Below, piece after piece: positions 23,490 through 34,320 of a stretch of DNA of 64,000 bases (position 1 is the stretch's first letter; the number at the start of each line of letters is the position of its first letter). This DNA is from Odontocerum albicorne (lineage: Eukaryota; Arthropoda; Insecta; Trichoptera; Odontoceridae), in NCBI GenBank assembly GCA_949825065.1, contig OX463859.1:19934699-19998698 (forward strand). The letters are read 5' to 3'. The translations under genes and the position numbers were made by a program. The notes beneath the pieces are model-generated. The model was not told where the DNA came from, did no database searches, and saw only the letters and a list, made by a program, of their open reading frames with translations.

Positions 23490-24426
23490 TCCAGAAAGTA
23501 AGTGTACTGAATTTATGTAGGTTAAATTTTTTTTTATTTAAACAAAAAAATTACGTGGTTACCGTAGTACATATGTAAGCTATTTTTCGACATAGTCGCC
23601 ATTCCTCTCAATGCAGGTGGTGAAGCGGGGTATCAATTTTTTGATGCCTTCCTCGAAGTAGTTTCCCGCCAACCCCTCCGTCCACTTCTCCACCTCCTCC
23701 TTTACATCCTCGTAGGTTGAAAACCTTTTTCCACCCATGTGCAGCTTCAGGGAGGTAAAGAGATAGTAATCTGAAGGTGCTAGGTCAGGGGAATGCGCGG
23801 GATGGTTCAAGACATCACATTTAAACGAGGCGAGCAGTTCCTTTGTGGCGTTGGCCGTGTGTGGTCTGGTATTGTCGTGCAGCAGGCAGACTTCCTTTGT
23901 CAGCATGCCTCTCCTCTTCTTCTGAATCGTCCTGCGCAATTTTTTTAGGGTCTCACAGTATCTTGCAGAGTTGATGGTCTCCCCTTGAGGCATATATTCA
24001 ATTAAAATTCTGCCTTGACAGTCCCAAAACAATTTCGTCAATTTCGTCAGCCACAATTGAAGGTCCTCCGCTCCTCTGATCATCATGCACAGACGTACGA
24101 CCGTTTTTAAACTCGCGACACCACTTGTAAACACTCGTACGATTCATAGCTTTATCACCATATGCAGTTTTCACCTCATTATAAACCTCAACCGGAGGTT
24201 TTCCCTTCCAAACGAGATAACGGATGACGCAGCGTATTTCGAACTTGGCGGGAGATTGGATTTAAATTTTTCACGAAACGTGTTGTCGCCTCGACACTTC
24301 TCAACTTACTGACCTCGAACCGGTCTCGTTGCGGAGGGGAAGGGTCAGGCTACACGGAAGTGTAGCCAACATGTCGTAAATAAAATCCATCCGGTCGTGA
24401 GAGCCTCAGTACACTTACTTTCTGGA
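23490..24426 (-). mobile_element. Mariner element 2, internally deleted
   Basis: Perfect 21-bp terminal inverted repeats: TCCAGAAAGTAAGTGTACTG+A at 23490-23510 and its exact complement at 24406-24426. A TA follows directly at the right end. At the left the nearest TA is two bases away (TAAG), so one target duplication is blurred. The element is 937 bp, against about 1.3 kb for full mariners, and the shortage is accounted for by an internal deletion in the transposase gene. Perfect ends mean it could still be moved by a transposase supplied from elsewhere. Confidence 0.92.
23580..24263 (-). pseudogene. Mariner transposase 2, internally deleted
   Basis: On the minus strand the frame begins near 24263 with KFEIRCVIRYLVWKGKPP, VEVYNEVKTAYGDKAMNR and TSVYKWCREFKNGRTSV (the first HTH domain). 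It then reaches RSGGPSIVADEIDEI, where it jumps (about 24031-24045). It resumes one frame away at LFWDCQGRILIEYMPQGET. The second HTH and the first catalytic Asp (the T/GDE motif) are missing. The second Asp in LLHDNTRPHT and the third in SPDLAPSDY, 34 residues apart, remain, as does the C-terminus (RNGDYVEK). It cannot catalyse transposition. The retained N-terminal DNA-binding part could at most bind mariner ends if translated, which is speculative. Confidence 0.88.
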
Positions 24427-25019
24427 TACGCTTCGTATGATCATACTCCTGTTGTTTAGTTTTTTTTTTAATATATGTAATTCATCGATTAAAAATATTT
24501 TAAAAGACTACTCTCTAAGCCGATTTTTTTAATGATTCCAAAAAAATATATAGAAATGAAACGAAATTTCAATTAAAGAAATAAAATTATAAATTATTGT
24601 TACAAGGATACGTCATTAGATTCAATTGATAAATATCATTTGATATGGATGCGACAGTTTAATCTTTTCTTATTGTTATATTACTGTTATGGAAGGATCA
24701 AAAACTGAGGAAGTTTTCCCATCTCTTTTTACCTCGTTAAAGTATCCTAAATAACCCGAAAAGGGATATACAGCGTTCTCTTGCCTCTTGCGGTTTTCTT
24801 ATTTGCAGTTTCGCACTACGCAGTCCCTACTTGAATAAAAAATAAATCATTTTTAAGTTTGAGTATCGATTACGACTTTTTATGATTATTTATTTAGTCA
24901 TCTTGAAAAAATACCGTTTATGAAGATGCACTGATTTTGACAGACAGATGCAAAACTTACTTACTTATTTATTTATTTATTTACTGGATAATAAAGATTT
25001 AAATGAGTTGGGATAAACG
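24427..25019. other. No recognised gene
   Basis: AT-rich spacer with a (TTTA)n run at 24960-24983. Nothing recognised. Confidence 0.4.
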
Positions 25020-25350
25020 AGAAGTTAAAGGTAATGAATTAAGTAAGATGAAAAAGAGCATTCAGAGATGGTTTGGAGATGTATAACAAATGAATGAAGC
25101 AAAACTGATAAACATGCAATGCAAATTTGAGTGGAAAGTGTGGTAAAGGAAGATCAAAAAAGGTTTTGTTGGATCAAATGAATCATATTTTTAATAAGAA
25201 GAAAATGAAAAAAAGCCAGACAAATCCTATGAGTTGTGTAAAAAAGTGTATGAATGTAAAATAAACGAAACATACGAGTATGTGTCGTGATATAAATATC
25301 TGGTTCTCTCTCCTCTCTGTCTACCCTGACAAGAAAACAGCGTGATGGGT
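25020..25350 (+). pseudogene. LINE family M, 3' end fragment
   Basis: One frame reads ELSKMKKSIQRWFGDV, a stop, then QMNEAKLINMQCKFEWK. This is the 'LSKMEKS.LRWFGHVERM.E.RL...' tail of a LINE polyprotein. After the coding tail comes CTCTCCTCTCTGTCTACCCT, then GACAAGAAAACAGCGTGATG and a TGTA repeat tail. The same coding-plus-tail structure is seen at 30290, 32395, 46500 and 57500. The family has no name that I can assign with certainty. Confidence 0.65.
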
Positions 25351-25387
25351 GTATGTATGTATGCATATTTGTCCTAATTCATTTTTG

Positions 25388-25610
25388 TATGGTGTCCCTC
25401 AACATATCTAACTCAGATATTCGAACATATTTAAGAGAGCGTGACCAGGAAACAACACAGTGTTCTGTCCCATTAATTGAGCCTTCGGATTAAGAACCAC
25501 TAGAGTTAGCACGACATTTCATACGTCGAAGCAATATTACTTGAAAAGCCAAAAACTCACCCACATACATCTAGTGCGAGTATTGTTATCAGGCAAATTC
25601 TTGAACCAGA
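25388..25610 (+). repeat. Dispersed repeat X, copy 3
   Basis: Best reference copy: TCCCTCAACATATCTAACTC, AGATATTCGAACATATTTAA, GAGAGCGTGACC, CATTAATTGAGCCTTCGGAT and TAAGAACCACTAGAGTTAGC. These landmarks recur in order in the other copies. Confidence 0.65.
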
Positions 25611-25699
25611 CTGGGATCTTTTTTTAAATATTATTTTTTGATGTTATCGGTTTTTGAGTTTGAAACTCCTGGATGGAAGATAAATGTCTTCCTAAGTTA

Positions 25700-25805
25700 A
25701 CTACGAAGGTTGTCAACATATATAAACACTGCATAAATACACTGCACTCCTCCTAAAGCTGATTGTGACACTATCATATATCGGAAGATCTTTAAACGTT
25801 TTTTT
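25700..25805 (+). repeat. Composite repeat C, partial copy
   Basis: ATATATAAACACTGCATAAA, TACACTGCACTCCTCCTAAA, GCTGATTGTGACACTATCAT and ATCGGAAGATCT match the front part of composite repeat C (compare 50775-50850). The rear part and SINE-B tail are absent. Confidence 0.5.
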
Positions 25806-26430
25806 GATCTTAAAAAGTGTTTTTTCGATGTGTGATTTCGATATGTGATTTTGTGTTGCAGAGACAACCAAAATCGTAAATTTTAATAAAATTACGAGTT
25901 AATTCTGTCTCCGGAATGAAACTGAAAATGTTTTATAATGTAGAATTAAAATTAAATAAAACTTAGAACAGAGAACGTATCTTACGAGTATATTGACGAA
26001 AACTTTATGTAAACTATTAAGGACAAAATTAATTTATTTAGATGGCTACAGTATAAAGGGATATCTTATAATGGATTGTTAGTTTTATAAATATAAGAAG
26101 ATTCAAGCATTGTCACTGATTTTAAATGGCTTACTAATTTTAATATCCATATTTTTCTGTTCTACAGAAAAACTGTATCTTTTTTTATTGAGAACATTAA
26201 TTGCCTTTTTTTTTAAATAGGCAATTTACTCAAACTAGGACGATTTGTGCCATCAAATTCAAGGCAATATGCAATAATATGAATTAATATAATAACTCTT
26301 TAAAAAGATGCATCTCTAGATAATTTAAACTTTCAACTGATAAATAAAAAAAAATGGCAATCGATCTTTAAGGGAAAAAGTTCAACGAAGAAAGAAGAAA
26401 CGCCACATTCATTTAACGCGGTAAAATATG
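25806..26430. other. No recognised gene
   Basis: AT-rich spacer. The octamer TACGAGTA is at 25983. No motif recognised. Confidence 0.4.
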
Positions 26431-26640
26431 GCTTTTAGTATGTCAAATCTGTTTCAAAGAACAGTCGAAAAATACATGGTTTATACTTTCATCATCCAGA
26501 CCACACTTGCAGCCGGGATTCTCCAGAATACCCATTCTGTAAAGATCATACAAGCCACCACGCAGTAGCCCGTCCGCAAACGATACATGACAGACAGTTC
26601 CACCTTGGTTATTCTTATTATATTAAACCATTGTGTCAAC
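26430..26640 (-). pseudogene. LINE RNase H/zinc-finger tail fragment
   Basis: On the minus strand the frames give LRTGYCVVA and then LYDLYRMGILENPGCKCGLD, DESINHVFFDC (about 26615 down to 26450). This is the 'LRTGH......YLYRIGI..SP.C.CG..E...HVFFDC' tail of LINE polyproteins with an RNase H domain and a terminal CxCG...H...C zinc motif. One frameshift separates the two parts. The same module in sense orientation is at 57112-57366. Confidence 0.7.
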
Positions 26641-27362
26641 GGGATTGTTTATTGAATGTATTCATATCCCAATCCAACACCAATCGGTGCCAAGTGTTAT
26701 TTTACATCTTATAGTCATCAAGACAGCCGTCAAATAATATTTTAATAATAAAAATATTGTTATTGTAACATTTATTATTTAAAATCATAAATATTCAACC
26801 CTAACTATAATGACACCGAATGTTACATACAGACGTAGGCACAGCTGATTTTATATTATTTAATGAAGTTTCTCAAAGCCACAGTCGAAATCTTAGAAAC
26901 TTTTTTGAAAAGAAACTTAAAAAAATCACGATTTTGGGAACAGAACAGAACCTCCGCAAATGATGAGGGTACACTGTACTCGAATCAGAAAGGTAAACTG
27001 ACCTTCCTATGTACACGGGTAACTTAACGGCCGTTAAGGAGTCGTCGGTAGCGTTGTTACAACGCTACTGTAACGGCGTTTCAACGCTGCTCTAACGACG
27101 GTTTGTGTTGTTTTTCAGGGCTACTAAGTGTTTCAGTATTTAAGGCACGTCTTTTCAGAAGATTTTCGTTATCATTTTTCTTAATTTTGTGGTAATGGAA
27201 TTATAAATGTATTGTATTGAAAGCTTGAGAAAAGTGTTATCTGTTTATTGATATTGGTGTGATGTTTTATAATATTTTCTATTTTCTTTGAACTGTCGTT
27301 AATTATAAATTCAATAACATTGCAATGTATCATTCTATACTATCATTATATACTATACAGTA
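26641..27362. other. No recognised gene
   Basis: Includes a short run of related motifs (GTAGCGTTGTTACAACGCTA, CTGTAACGGCG, CAACGCTGCTCTAACGACGG) at 27050-27105 that are partly self-complementary. The rest is AT-rich. Confidence 0.4.
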
Positions 27363-27532
27363 ACATGGCGGAGTTATTGCCATGTTACAATTTCTTACAC
27401 CATGTCAGAAAGATGTTAAAGCAGGCTTAAGTGAAAACTTAAATGGAATCCTTTTTTTTTAAACCTGGGTTCCAACAAGAACAAATTCTGCAGCCTCCGA
27501 GCTGAAATACAGGCACTTTATCAAGTAAGCCA
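27363..27532 (-). mobile_element. SINE-A, antisense
   Basis: The reversed order matches SINE-A: CGGAGTTATTGCCATGTTAC (3' end), a body with AAACTTAAATGGAATCC, then CTGGGTTCCAACAAGAAC, a decayed box B, GCAGCCTCCGAG and TTATCAAGTAAGCC (head). Both Pol III boxes have mutated. Confidence 0.7.
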
Positions 27533-29185
27533 TGGAAATTGTCACATATCTAAATTTTCGTAAAAAATCGTAAGATGTGTAAATACGTTAATTTGAAAAT
27601 TGGATAAACACTGCCATTTTTTATATTTTCCTCATACATACATACAATATATCAGCCCGTTTCCATTCTGCGATAGGAAAAGGCTATACTTTTAAGATAG
27701 CACCAGGAATTTCAGTATAAAAATATTAATTTGTGTTTTATTTTGACCGTATTCCACAACACGAAATGATGTACATATATTATTTAAATTTTCTAATGCC
27801 GTGAAACAGAAAATGTAACAAAATATACAATTACCGTGAAGTAAAAATGAAAAAAAAAAACATACGCAGAAACTAATACTTAACGTAAGTAATAAATTTT
27901 TTAAACCCAAGCTATCAAAGTATAATAAGTCTGCAACTGGAAGGTAGTTACTTAATATTAAATAAGGTCATATATTCTTAAAACTCTTTTGCACTTTTAT
28001 ACAAAGTAAATAAAAATAAATGTTTTGTCATTCGTATTTGTAAGCTTCCATAGCCAGAGAGAAATTGGGTAGTCCAATAGTTTGGCTGTACTCATGGGGA
28101 GCCGAGGCGCGCCCTTATGCATGGAAATAATTTAAATATCTGTATTCTCACGGAGGAAGAAGATCAACGATGTAGACTGGAAGTCATATAGATTTCTTGT
28201 GGGGGAATATGAACCACACTATAAGAAATCAAAAGTTTTTGGATTTGTTTAAGCATAAAATAAATTGGGTGCCAATGGGAATTGAATCTTGGACCTTCAG
28301 GTTGACAGACTGACTACGGAGGTAATTCAAGTCGAGTCGAGATCACTAAAGTCCACACCACTTATATAATAACAAACAAAAACAAATAAAGACTCGTATA
28401 GCTGTGTATTAAAAAAATGTCAAAACAGGTACTTTTTTATTATTAAAAATTATAAGTTACCAAATATAAATTCACGTAGAGTAAAGTCTGAAAGTATGTG
28501 TAAAGCCCGGAATGTACCCATGGGAAGTGGCCACCGTTTCCCGAAACCGTTATAAGGAACGACGGTCCTTCTATCGGGGTTTCTCAACAGACTTACATTA
28601 TTTAATTTAAAAAGGAAAAACACAAATTGTCACTGTCTCCATACCACATTACGCACACCAAATTAAATTCATTGAAATAATTTCGAAATGTGCTCAGGAC
28701 GTATTTACATACATAAAAACATACAATAACACCGTTTCCTTGTCAAACTAGGTAAAAAGGATAAAGCGTCAAAATGTTCTATCTAGATATACAAATTTCA
28801 ACACTTTCACATACACATTATTATACAGCTCCTGCAGTTTCACTTACTTTTCCTTCTTTCAAAATATCATTTGCTTGATCCAATCATCTTTTCTTTGGTC
28901 TGTATTTATCACGCTTTCTATTCATATTTGTTTTTTTATAGTGTCCTATACCAAATCTTGGTGGATGTCCTATTTCAAATATCGGTGGATACATTGAGGA
29001 TTGAGTTCTTTAATAAATATTCCTGTTCTTATAGTAGCTGAGCCATTTCAAAGCGAAACATTAGTAAAAAACATTCTTAATGTTGTTAGTTTTAATTTTT
29101 ATTAATTGACACTTATGCATTTTTAATACAATAAATAACCCACTTATCTTTTATTTTGTATCCACCACTGCTTTATTTGAATTCA
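27533..29185. other. Long stretch without a recognised gene
   Basis: A decayed antisense SINE-A head may lie at 28261-28330 (GGTGCCAATGGGAATTGAAT, GACTACGGAGGT). The segment 28050-28075 (CCAGAGAGAAATTGGGTAGT) resembles 42880-42910. No protein motif recognised. Confidence 0.4.
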
Positions 29186-29228
29186 CTACCAGTTTCAAAG
29201 ACCTCAGTCTTCCTCGTCAGGTAAAGAT
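29186..29228 (-). other. Hammerhead-like core, antisense
   Basis: On the minus strand: CTGACGA (29220-29214), GG, a 5-bp stem AAGAC/GTCTT with loop TGAG, T, GAAA (29196-29193), then CTGGTAG. The layout equals that at 20341, but the stem bases differ while still pairing. There is no foldback partner nearby. The downstream TGAATTCAAATAAAGC could carry a polyadenylation signal. Confidence 0.45.
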
Positions 29229-30289
29229 AAACTTTATCTTCACCTGTCTATTTTAATTTTAATTATATAAACATGACACCGTAAAATGAAACAAATGTAT
29301 TTTCTAATTTTCGTGAAATTTACACTTAATTTATCTAATATATTTAATTTAATGGATACAACACGTTTTTAATATAAATAAAATGTTAGCTCAATGAAAG
29401 AGCTCGAGAAAAAAAACAATTCGATCTTTTGTGATATATTTGATAATCATAACCCCCCACTCAATGATTCGATTGAATAACTCGATTCGTAAGCTTGTTT
29501 AGCATATCCGAATATAATGGTTTATAAACGGTTTATACCTCTGCCATGCTTGGTTGTAAAAACAATATCCATAGAAGCCATGAAAGGTCTTGGGGTTGAA
29601 CCCAAGAGAAAAAAGAACATTTGGAAGCCCAAGAGGAGGGAGTATACACGCTGAGTACTTGCACCAACAAAGGTTTCTCCTAGAGTGAACCAATGTGAGA
29701 GTTATATCAACAGACAGGCCAGCCTTTAAGAGAACGCTGGTAGTGTATCATCCCCATTCCAAAATAGAAAAGATCAAAAGGAAAAAAAAAAAGTCTTAAA
29801 ATAGGTTTTTTTGAAGAATGGAATATTTAGTCTTTTTCCATAACTTTTTTTATCATAAAAATTATAGAACATCTTTATATTTAAATAAATATTCTTTGTG
29901 ACATTTTTAAATTAAAAAAAATAATCTTCAACTTCCCAATTTCTCTGTGTGGTATTTGTCTACTAAGTTTTCATTTAAAATACAGGCGATGCAAAACTTA
30001 CGGCGAGATTATTGTTGACACATCAACAGATAAGACTTATTTCAGATATGTTTAAAGATTTTCATAGCTGTTTTTCATTTGTTTAAAAAGTTTTTTGCTT
30101 AGCTGAGTTGGGTTAATGATGATAGTTTTGAAGACATTGGAGCCTTTATGCTCAGAGTGAATTTAATATACTCGTAGATTACTCAACATGGTACGTTATT
30201 TTATATTGTCTCCATAATGAAAGCTGCAATGCTTTCATGCAGATGCCAATAATTTATCACATATGATGTGATCATACTTTTTGAGGTAG
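29229..30289. other. No recognised gene
   Basis: The part 29500-29760 is somewhat less AT-rich but gives no motif on either strand. The octamer TACTCGTA is at 30169. Confidence 0.4.
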
Positions 30290-30905
30290 TTATGATTGAA
30301 AAGATGGAATGAGATATTGAACTGTGAGTGATGAAATGAAATATGAAAACGTTCAATGAGGCACTAAAAGACATAACATATATTTAAACCAAGCAATATC
30401 AAGATATGCTAAAAAGATTATTTGGAACGGCATATTATTATCAACGTTGATGTTTGAGAGTGAAACGTGGGCGTAGAATAAAGATATAAGAACCCGAGTA
30501 AACGCGGGGAAAATATTACACTGAGAATAATATGTAACATAGTATATCGAAGTATGACAACATATATAGTTATCAAGAATGAATGCAAGCTAAAAACTGA
30601 TGGGTTAAATACGGCGAAAAAGAGCACTTTGAAGTGATTTAGACGTTTTGAAAGGATAAGTGATGAAAAACTGTCTAAATTAATTTTCAAAGCAACCACG
30701 AGTGGGAGTCATGATAGAGAATGACCGATAAAAGGGTCGTTTAACAAAGAGAATGATGAGGTTTTATAAGCAGGTAAGTCAGGAAGAAAAAAAACTGAAG
30801 GGAGTGTATTAGAATATTTATGAATGTGATGGGGTAAGAAAATGTGTTGAAATACGTCTTAAGTTTGGCGCTTTATCCTCTCTGCCTTGTTCATTGGGAA
30901 TTACG
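30290..30905 (+). pseudogene. LINE family M, 3' end fragment
   Basis: The frame contains LLSTLMFESETW (usually 'LIPTLMYGSETW'), NKDIRTRVNAG and, after slips, IKNECKLKTDGLNTAKKS, TLK.FRRFERISDEKLSK. The last part is the 'KNECKLKTG.LS.MEK..LRWFGH.ERM.E.RL' tail. It ends in TTTATCCTCTCTGCCTTGTT, the family's 3' tail. Multiple stops make it dead. Confidence 0.65.
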
Positions 30906-30966
30906 TGATAGTACTTATATATTATTTTATATTGTTTTTTGTATAATGTATTCATTTTTTGTATAA

Positions 30967-31170
30967 TGTATTCAGATAGAATCCCTCAACATACCCAAAT
31001 TGATACATACATGTTGAAGAGCGTAGCCGAGATACAGTATTGTCTTCAGTTTAAGTAATATATTACGGGTTGGGAAACACTGGAGCATGCATGTTACTTA
31101 CAGTTCGCCATCGCACGTGATGAAAATGCTATCACACGAAGATTACCAACAACACTAGCACACTTATTTA
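30967..31170 (+). repeat. Dispersed repeat X, copy 4
   Basis: ATCCCTCAACATACCCAAAT, TGTTGAAGAGCGTAGCCGAG, GTCTTCAG and GGGAAACACTGGAGCATGC match the X repeat in order. It follows immediately after the LINE M tail. Confidence 0.6.
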
Positions 31171-31639
31171 TTTTTTCTTGAACACTTTAATTGCAAATAC
31201 AATCTGTCGGGCTATTTACCAGGCGACAATCCCTTCTAACTAACTAGACCAAAGTAAATGAAGCATGGTTGCAAAAAAAACATTCAAACGACTATCCATC
31301 CCCATGAAATCCATGAACATATACGTGAGCATACACCCACAAGCCCCACAAAGACGGACAATCACCCGAATATTCCTTTTCACATAAAGTAAGATATCAT
31401 CAATCAAACAAAAATGAAGGGATGGTGGAAAGGAAAGAAAAAGTCAGGAATGAAACACGTTATATTACTGACTAGAATTTTTTTTTTTCAGTTGCTTCTT
31501 AAAGCATGTCAAGGGCGGAGCGAGTCTAACACTGGTTGGTAACTGATTTCAGAGTCTTACTACATGAAGAGTTTCTTAGCAAAACCGAGTTAAGTTACCA
31601 GAAGAGCTTCTTAGCAAAACTGCTATAATTTAAAAAATA
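31171..31639. other. No recognised gene
   Basis: Contains a local duplication, GAAGAGTTTCTTAGCAAAAC and AGAAGAGCTTCTTAGCAAAA, at 31566 and 31601. No protein motif. Confidence 0.4.
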
Positions 31640-31705
31640 AATTAAATCAAACCCAAAACCCCTGGATGAAAGGCCAGCATCTTACCAACTAGGCTACAGA
31701 GTTTT
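31640..31705 (-). repeat. tRNA-like SINE head, antisense
   Basis: Reversed, it gives TAGCCTAGTTGG, a good box A, then a decayed box B (GGGTTTTGGGTTTGATTT). The orientation and spacing fit a SINE-A head without its body. Confidence 0.5.
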
Positions 31706-32394
31706 CTATAAAACAAATTGGTTTCTTAAAATATTCGTTAATTTGAACGTTACCATAAATCTGATAATGATAGTTTACCAAGGAATGCCTGTATGTCTAA
31801 GAGATATTTCATCTCTTTGACAGTCTGTGGTTAGATTCCTTTGAGACTCTAAACCCAAATTCTCTCCTTATTTCGTCTGTATATACATGAATAATAAATA
31901 AACTTAAAGTTTATTTAAATCGCTTGGTGCTTAATTAGACCGTTTTTCATACAAACTTCTTGGAAAAAATAAAAGGATTTGTTACGAATATTTTTATTTT
32001 ATTTTGCGAAATCCCTCAAAGATTTTTCTTGGAAATTGGGAAGGGAAAACCCTTATTTCAAACCTATGTATGTCGAGAATCTAGGATTTGTATGATATGC
32101 AGGGCCACCACTTCAAAATATGCAATATGTGCCATACACGCAGTTTGCCAATACTAGAGAGCGGCCGCTCGAAGTAATAAGTATATACCATACTACATTA
32201 AAATTCCTCAGACTGGAATTGCATCTTGAAATGTTTCGCATACTTTCTTTCTGGCTATTTCACATATTCTTAAATAATATTTTTTATCAACAATACCTGA
32301 AATGTTTTCGATGTAAATCTTAACAATAGTTACGTATGTAAGCTTAGTTATACATTTTATAAGCAAAAAACAGTAACAATAATGTAGACATTTT
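31706..32394. other. No recognised gene
   Basis: The frames 31960-32157 and 32120-32323 show no recognisable family features. AGCGGCCGC lies at 32160. Confidence 0.4.
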
Positions 32395-32640
32395 AAGGAA
32401 GAAATGCGTGCACTTAAAATAAAACTGGGACTAAGTTCTATGATAGACTCCGGAATTAATCGAAGAAATGAATGTAAACTTAAGACTGGTGTGTTGAGTA
32501 AGATGAATAACATCATTTTGAGATGGTTTAGACATGTGGAATGAATGAATAAAGAAATATTTATAAAACAAATATACAGTACAAATGAGAGGAGAAGGAG
32601 TAGTAATAGAAGACAAGGGAAAGTGTCGTTGGATCAAGTA
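32395..32640 (+). pseudogene. LINE family M, 3' coding fragment
   Basis: In shifting frames: RNECKLKTGVLSKMNN, IILRWFRHVE and, further on, KGKCRWIK. The first block is an excellent match to the family tail ('NEC.LK.GVLSKM.K..LRWFGHVE'). The 3' untranslated tail is replaced by the 20-bp tandem repeat that follows. Confidence 0.65.
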
Positions 32641-32702
32641 ACCAAACCATTCCTATAGAACCAAACCATTCCTATAGAGCAAAACCATCTCTATAGAACA
32701 GA
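32641..32702. repeat. 20-bp tandem repeat, 3 copies
   Basis: ACCAAACCATTCCTATAGA occurs three times with a period of about 20 bp; the third copy is GCAAAACCATCTCTATAGA. Confidence 0.85.
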
Positions 32703-32840
32703 CTTATTCAGATCAAATCCTTCTCGGCTTTCTTCTAAAGAGCCTTTGAATATTCAGTTTTAACGTCGAGTTTGCATCTTGCTGTTATACCTATCCATGT
32801 TAGTGGGATATTGTTTCTCGTGCTGAATCTGGTTTCTCGT

Positions 32841-32884
32841 GGCATAATCAAATTGGTACTGGTCAGTACCAATTTGATTATGCC
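32841..32884. repeat. Perfect hairpin, 21-bp arms
   Basis: GGCATAATCAAATTGGTACT+G (32841-32861), a 2-bp spacer, and its exact reverse complement (32864-32884). It has no A/T-rich terminator-like context and no association with a known element boundary. It is preceded by a short repeat (GGTTTCTCGTG). Confidence 0.95.
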
Positions 32885-33309
32885 AGGAAAATACGTATTA
32901 CATATTTCGTCCAATTAAATGACGCCCAGTAACCCATCTAAGCTTGCATAGCTGCAGTAAAGAGTGTTTTTATTCATTTTGATTCAGATACCTACACTCA
33001 GTTCCTTGTAAGAAGACGCGCCTAGCCATCGTTTCGTAAATAGTACTAATACGTGATGATGACACATGGCGCTACGACCTATCATGAGTCTTTGCCTGTT
33101 CGACAACAGTTCTCCTTCGATTTCCAATTTCGAATGTCTGGGTCTTCCTCAACTCCTTCTTTTCCTTGGTCTACATCTTAGCCTTCTTAACTAATCATAT
33201 ATTAGGGTGATTTTAAACCTCAGTTCAACGAAGCCTTCGACATATGTGGTAGTGGCTCATATTATCACGATTCATAACGTACTTTGAACATTAATAGTGA
33301 TTACCTGTA

Positions 33310-33405
33310 TAACATGTTGGTAAGACGCTTACCCGGGTTTGAATCTCGACGAACCCAAAATAATTAAAAAGGTTTCAAGTCTGGTTCAATTCGTCTGGTA
33401 ACACA
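33310..33405 (+). repeat. Possible SINE-A head, sense
   Basis: TAACATGTTGGTAAGACGCT (box-A-like plus the TAAGACGCTT seen in SINE-A) is followed by GGGTTTGAATCTCG (box-B-like) and GGTTTCAAGTCTGG (body). The spacing between the boxes is shorter than in intact copies, so a deletion is likely. Confidence 0.4.
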
Positions 33406-33411
33406 CTTGTA

Positions 33412-33603
33412 CAGTGCCCGGCGGTAAATAACACACATGGCTTTGTAGAGCGTCGTCTCTGTCGCACGATGCGCCAACAGTCCGGTACGCGAAGGAACAC
33501 GTGTATGGATGACAGAGACGACGCTCTACAAAGCTGAAGTTAGCCGATTATGGCCGACAGTCTCTTTCTTAGCCCAATGTGTATTACTTTCTGCCGGGTA
33601 CTG
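33412..33603. mobile_element. MITE-1, copy 1 (TA-flanked palindrome)
   Basis: Starts CAGTGCCCGGCGGTAAATAA and ends TTACTTTCTGCCGGGTACTG. The ends are inverted, with TA duplicated at both sides (33410-33411 and 33604-33605). Inner arms also pair: GCTTTGTAGAGCGTCGTCTC and its complement around a short loop. TA target duplication and the CAGT end are typical of Tc1/mariner-driven MITEs. It has no coding capacity. A second copy is at 41316-41503. Confidence 0.85.
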
Positions 33604-33689
33604 TACGCGCTAGACATGTGTTAGAATTGTTTTTTGTCAGCCTGTGGTAGTTTTCCAACATTTTTGATTGCTTATTGTAAGTTACGTGC

Positions 33690-34250
33690 CTACTCCAGTG
33701 GTTCTGAACTTTTTTCTCTCTTGAATAATTTGATATAACGCTATTTCCATACCATTACGATCACCTCAAGAGCGTTTTCTAATTAGTTCGACTTACTATT
33801 TTAGAAATAAGGGAAGTTGAAATACTCTAATGTCGCAAAGAAGAGCGCTATTTGGATTCTTAAATCCGGATATAAAAAGGTCTTGGAGCAAAACAATTGT
33901 TACGGTCGAAGATAATATTGTCTCCCACAATAATGTAGACATTTTAAGGAAGACTCTCTTCATTATTCAAATAACATATGTTGAGCGGTACCATAAAAAT
34001 GAATGAAAATAATTTTTTTTTAGTCGTTAAATATATATTGTATTTTAGGGGTGGTATTTTTATCATGCGATCGGTATCCTCCCTAGTAGAGGCCCTGAAG
34101 ATATATATGTAGTGTGCAATCCAAATAAGCTACTGGCTCCTCCTTTGGGATCAATACAGAGAAGATTTATCTCGAGGAATTACATTCACAAAGTATACAA
34201 CAATGTAGGAATTGGCATTTTCTCTGTTAAGGGCTGGTTCCAGACATGAA
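33690..34250 (+). repeat. hAT-like repeat
   Basis: CCAGTGGTTCTGAACTTTTT at 33695 is close to the terminus of Charlie-type hAT transposons. Inside are ACGAAGATAATATTGTCTCC and CATATGTTGAGCGGTACCAT, which resemble parts of the duplicated repeat at 155-490. GGCTCCTCCTTTGGGATCAA near 34137 resembles 785-830. No transposase frame and no clear right terminus were found. Confidence 0.45.
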
Positions 34251-34320
34251 GTAAATATGCTTTGTACTTAAGTTGCAATGGATGATAAAATGATTTTTTT
34301 CTTCGTGATAATTATTTCTT

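Noticed and set aside
32841..32884. Transcription terminator hairpin
   Set aside because: Bacterial-type terminators do not apply here and no T tract follows.
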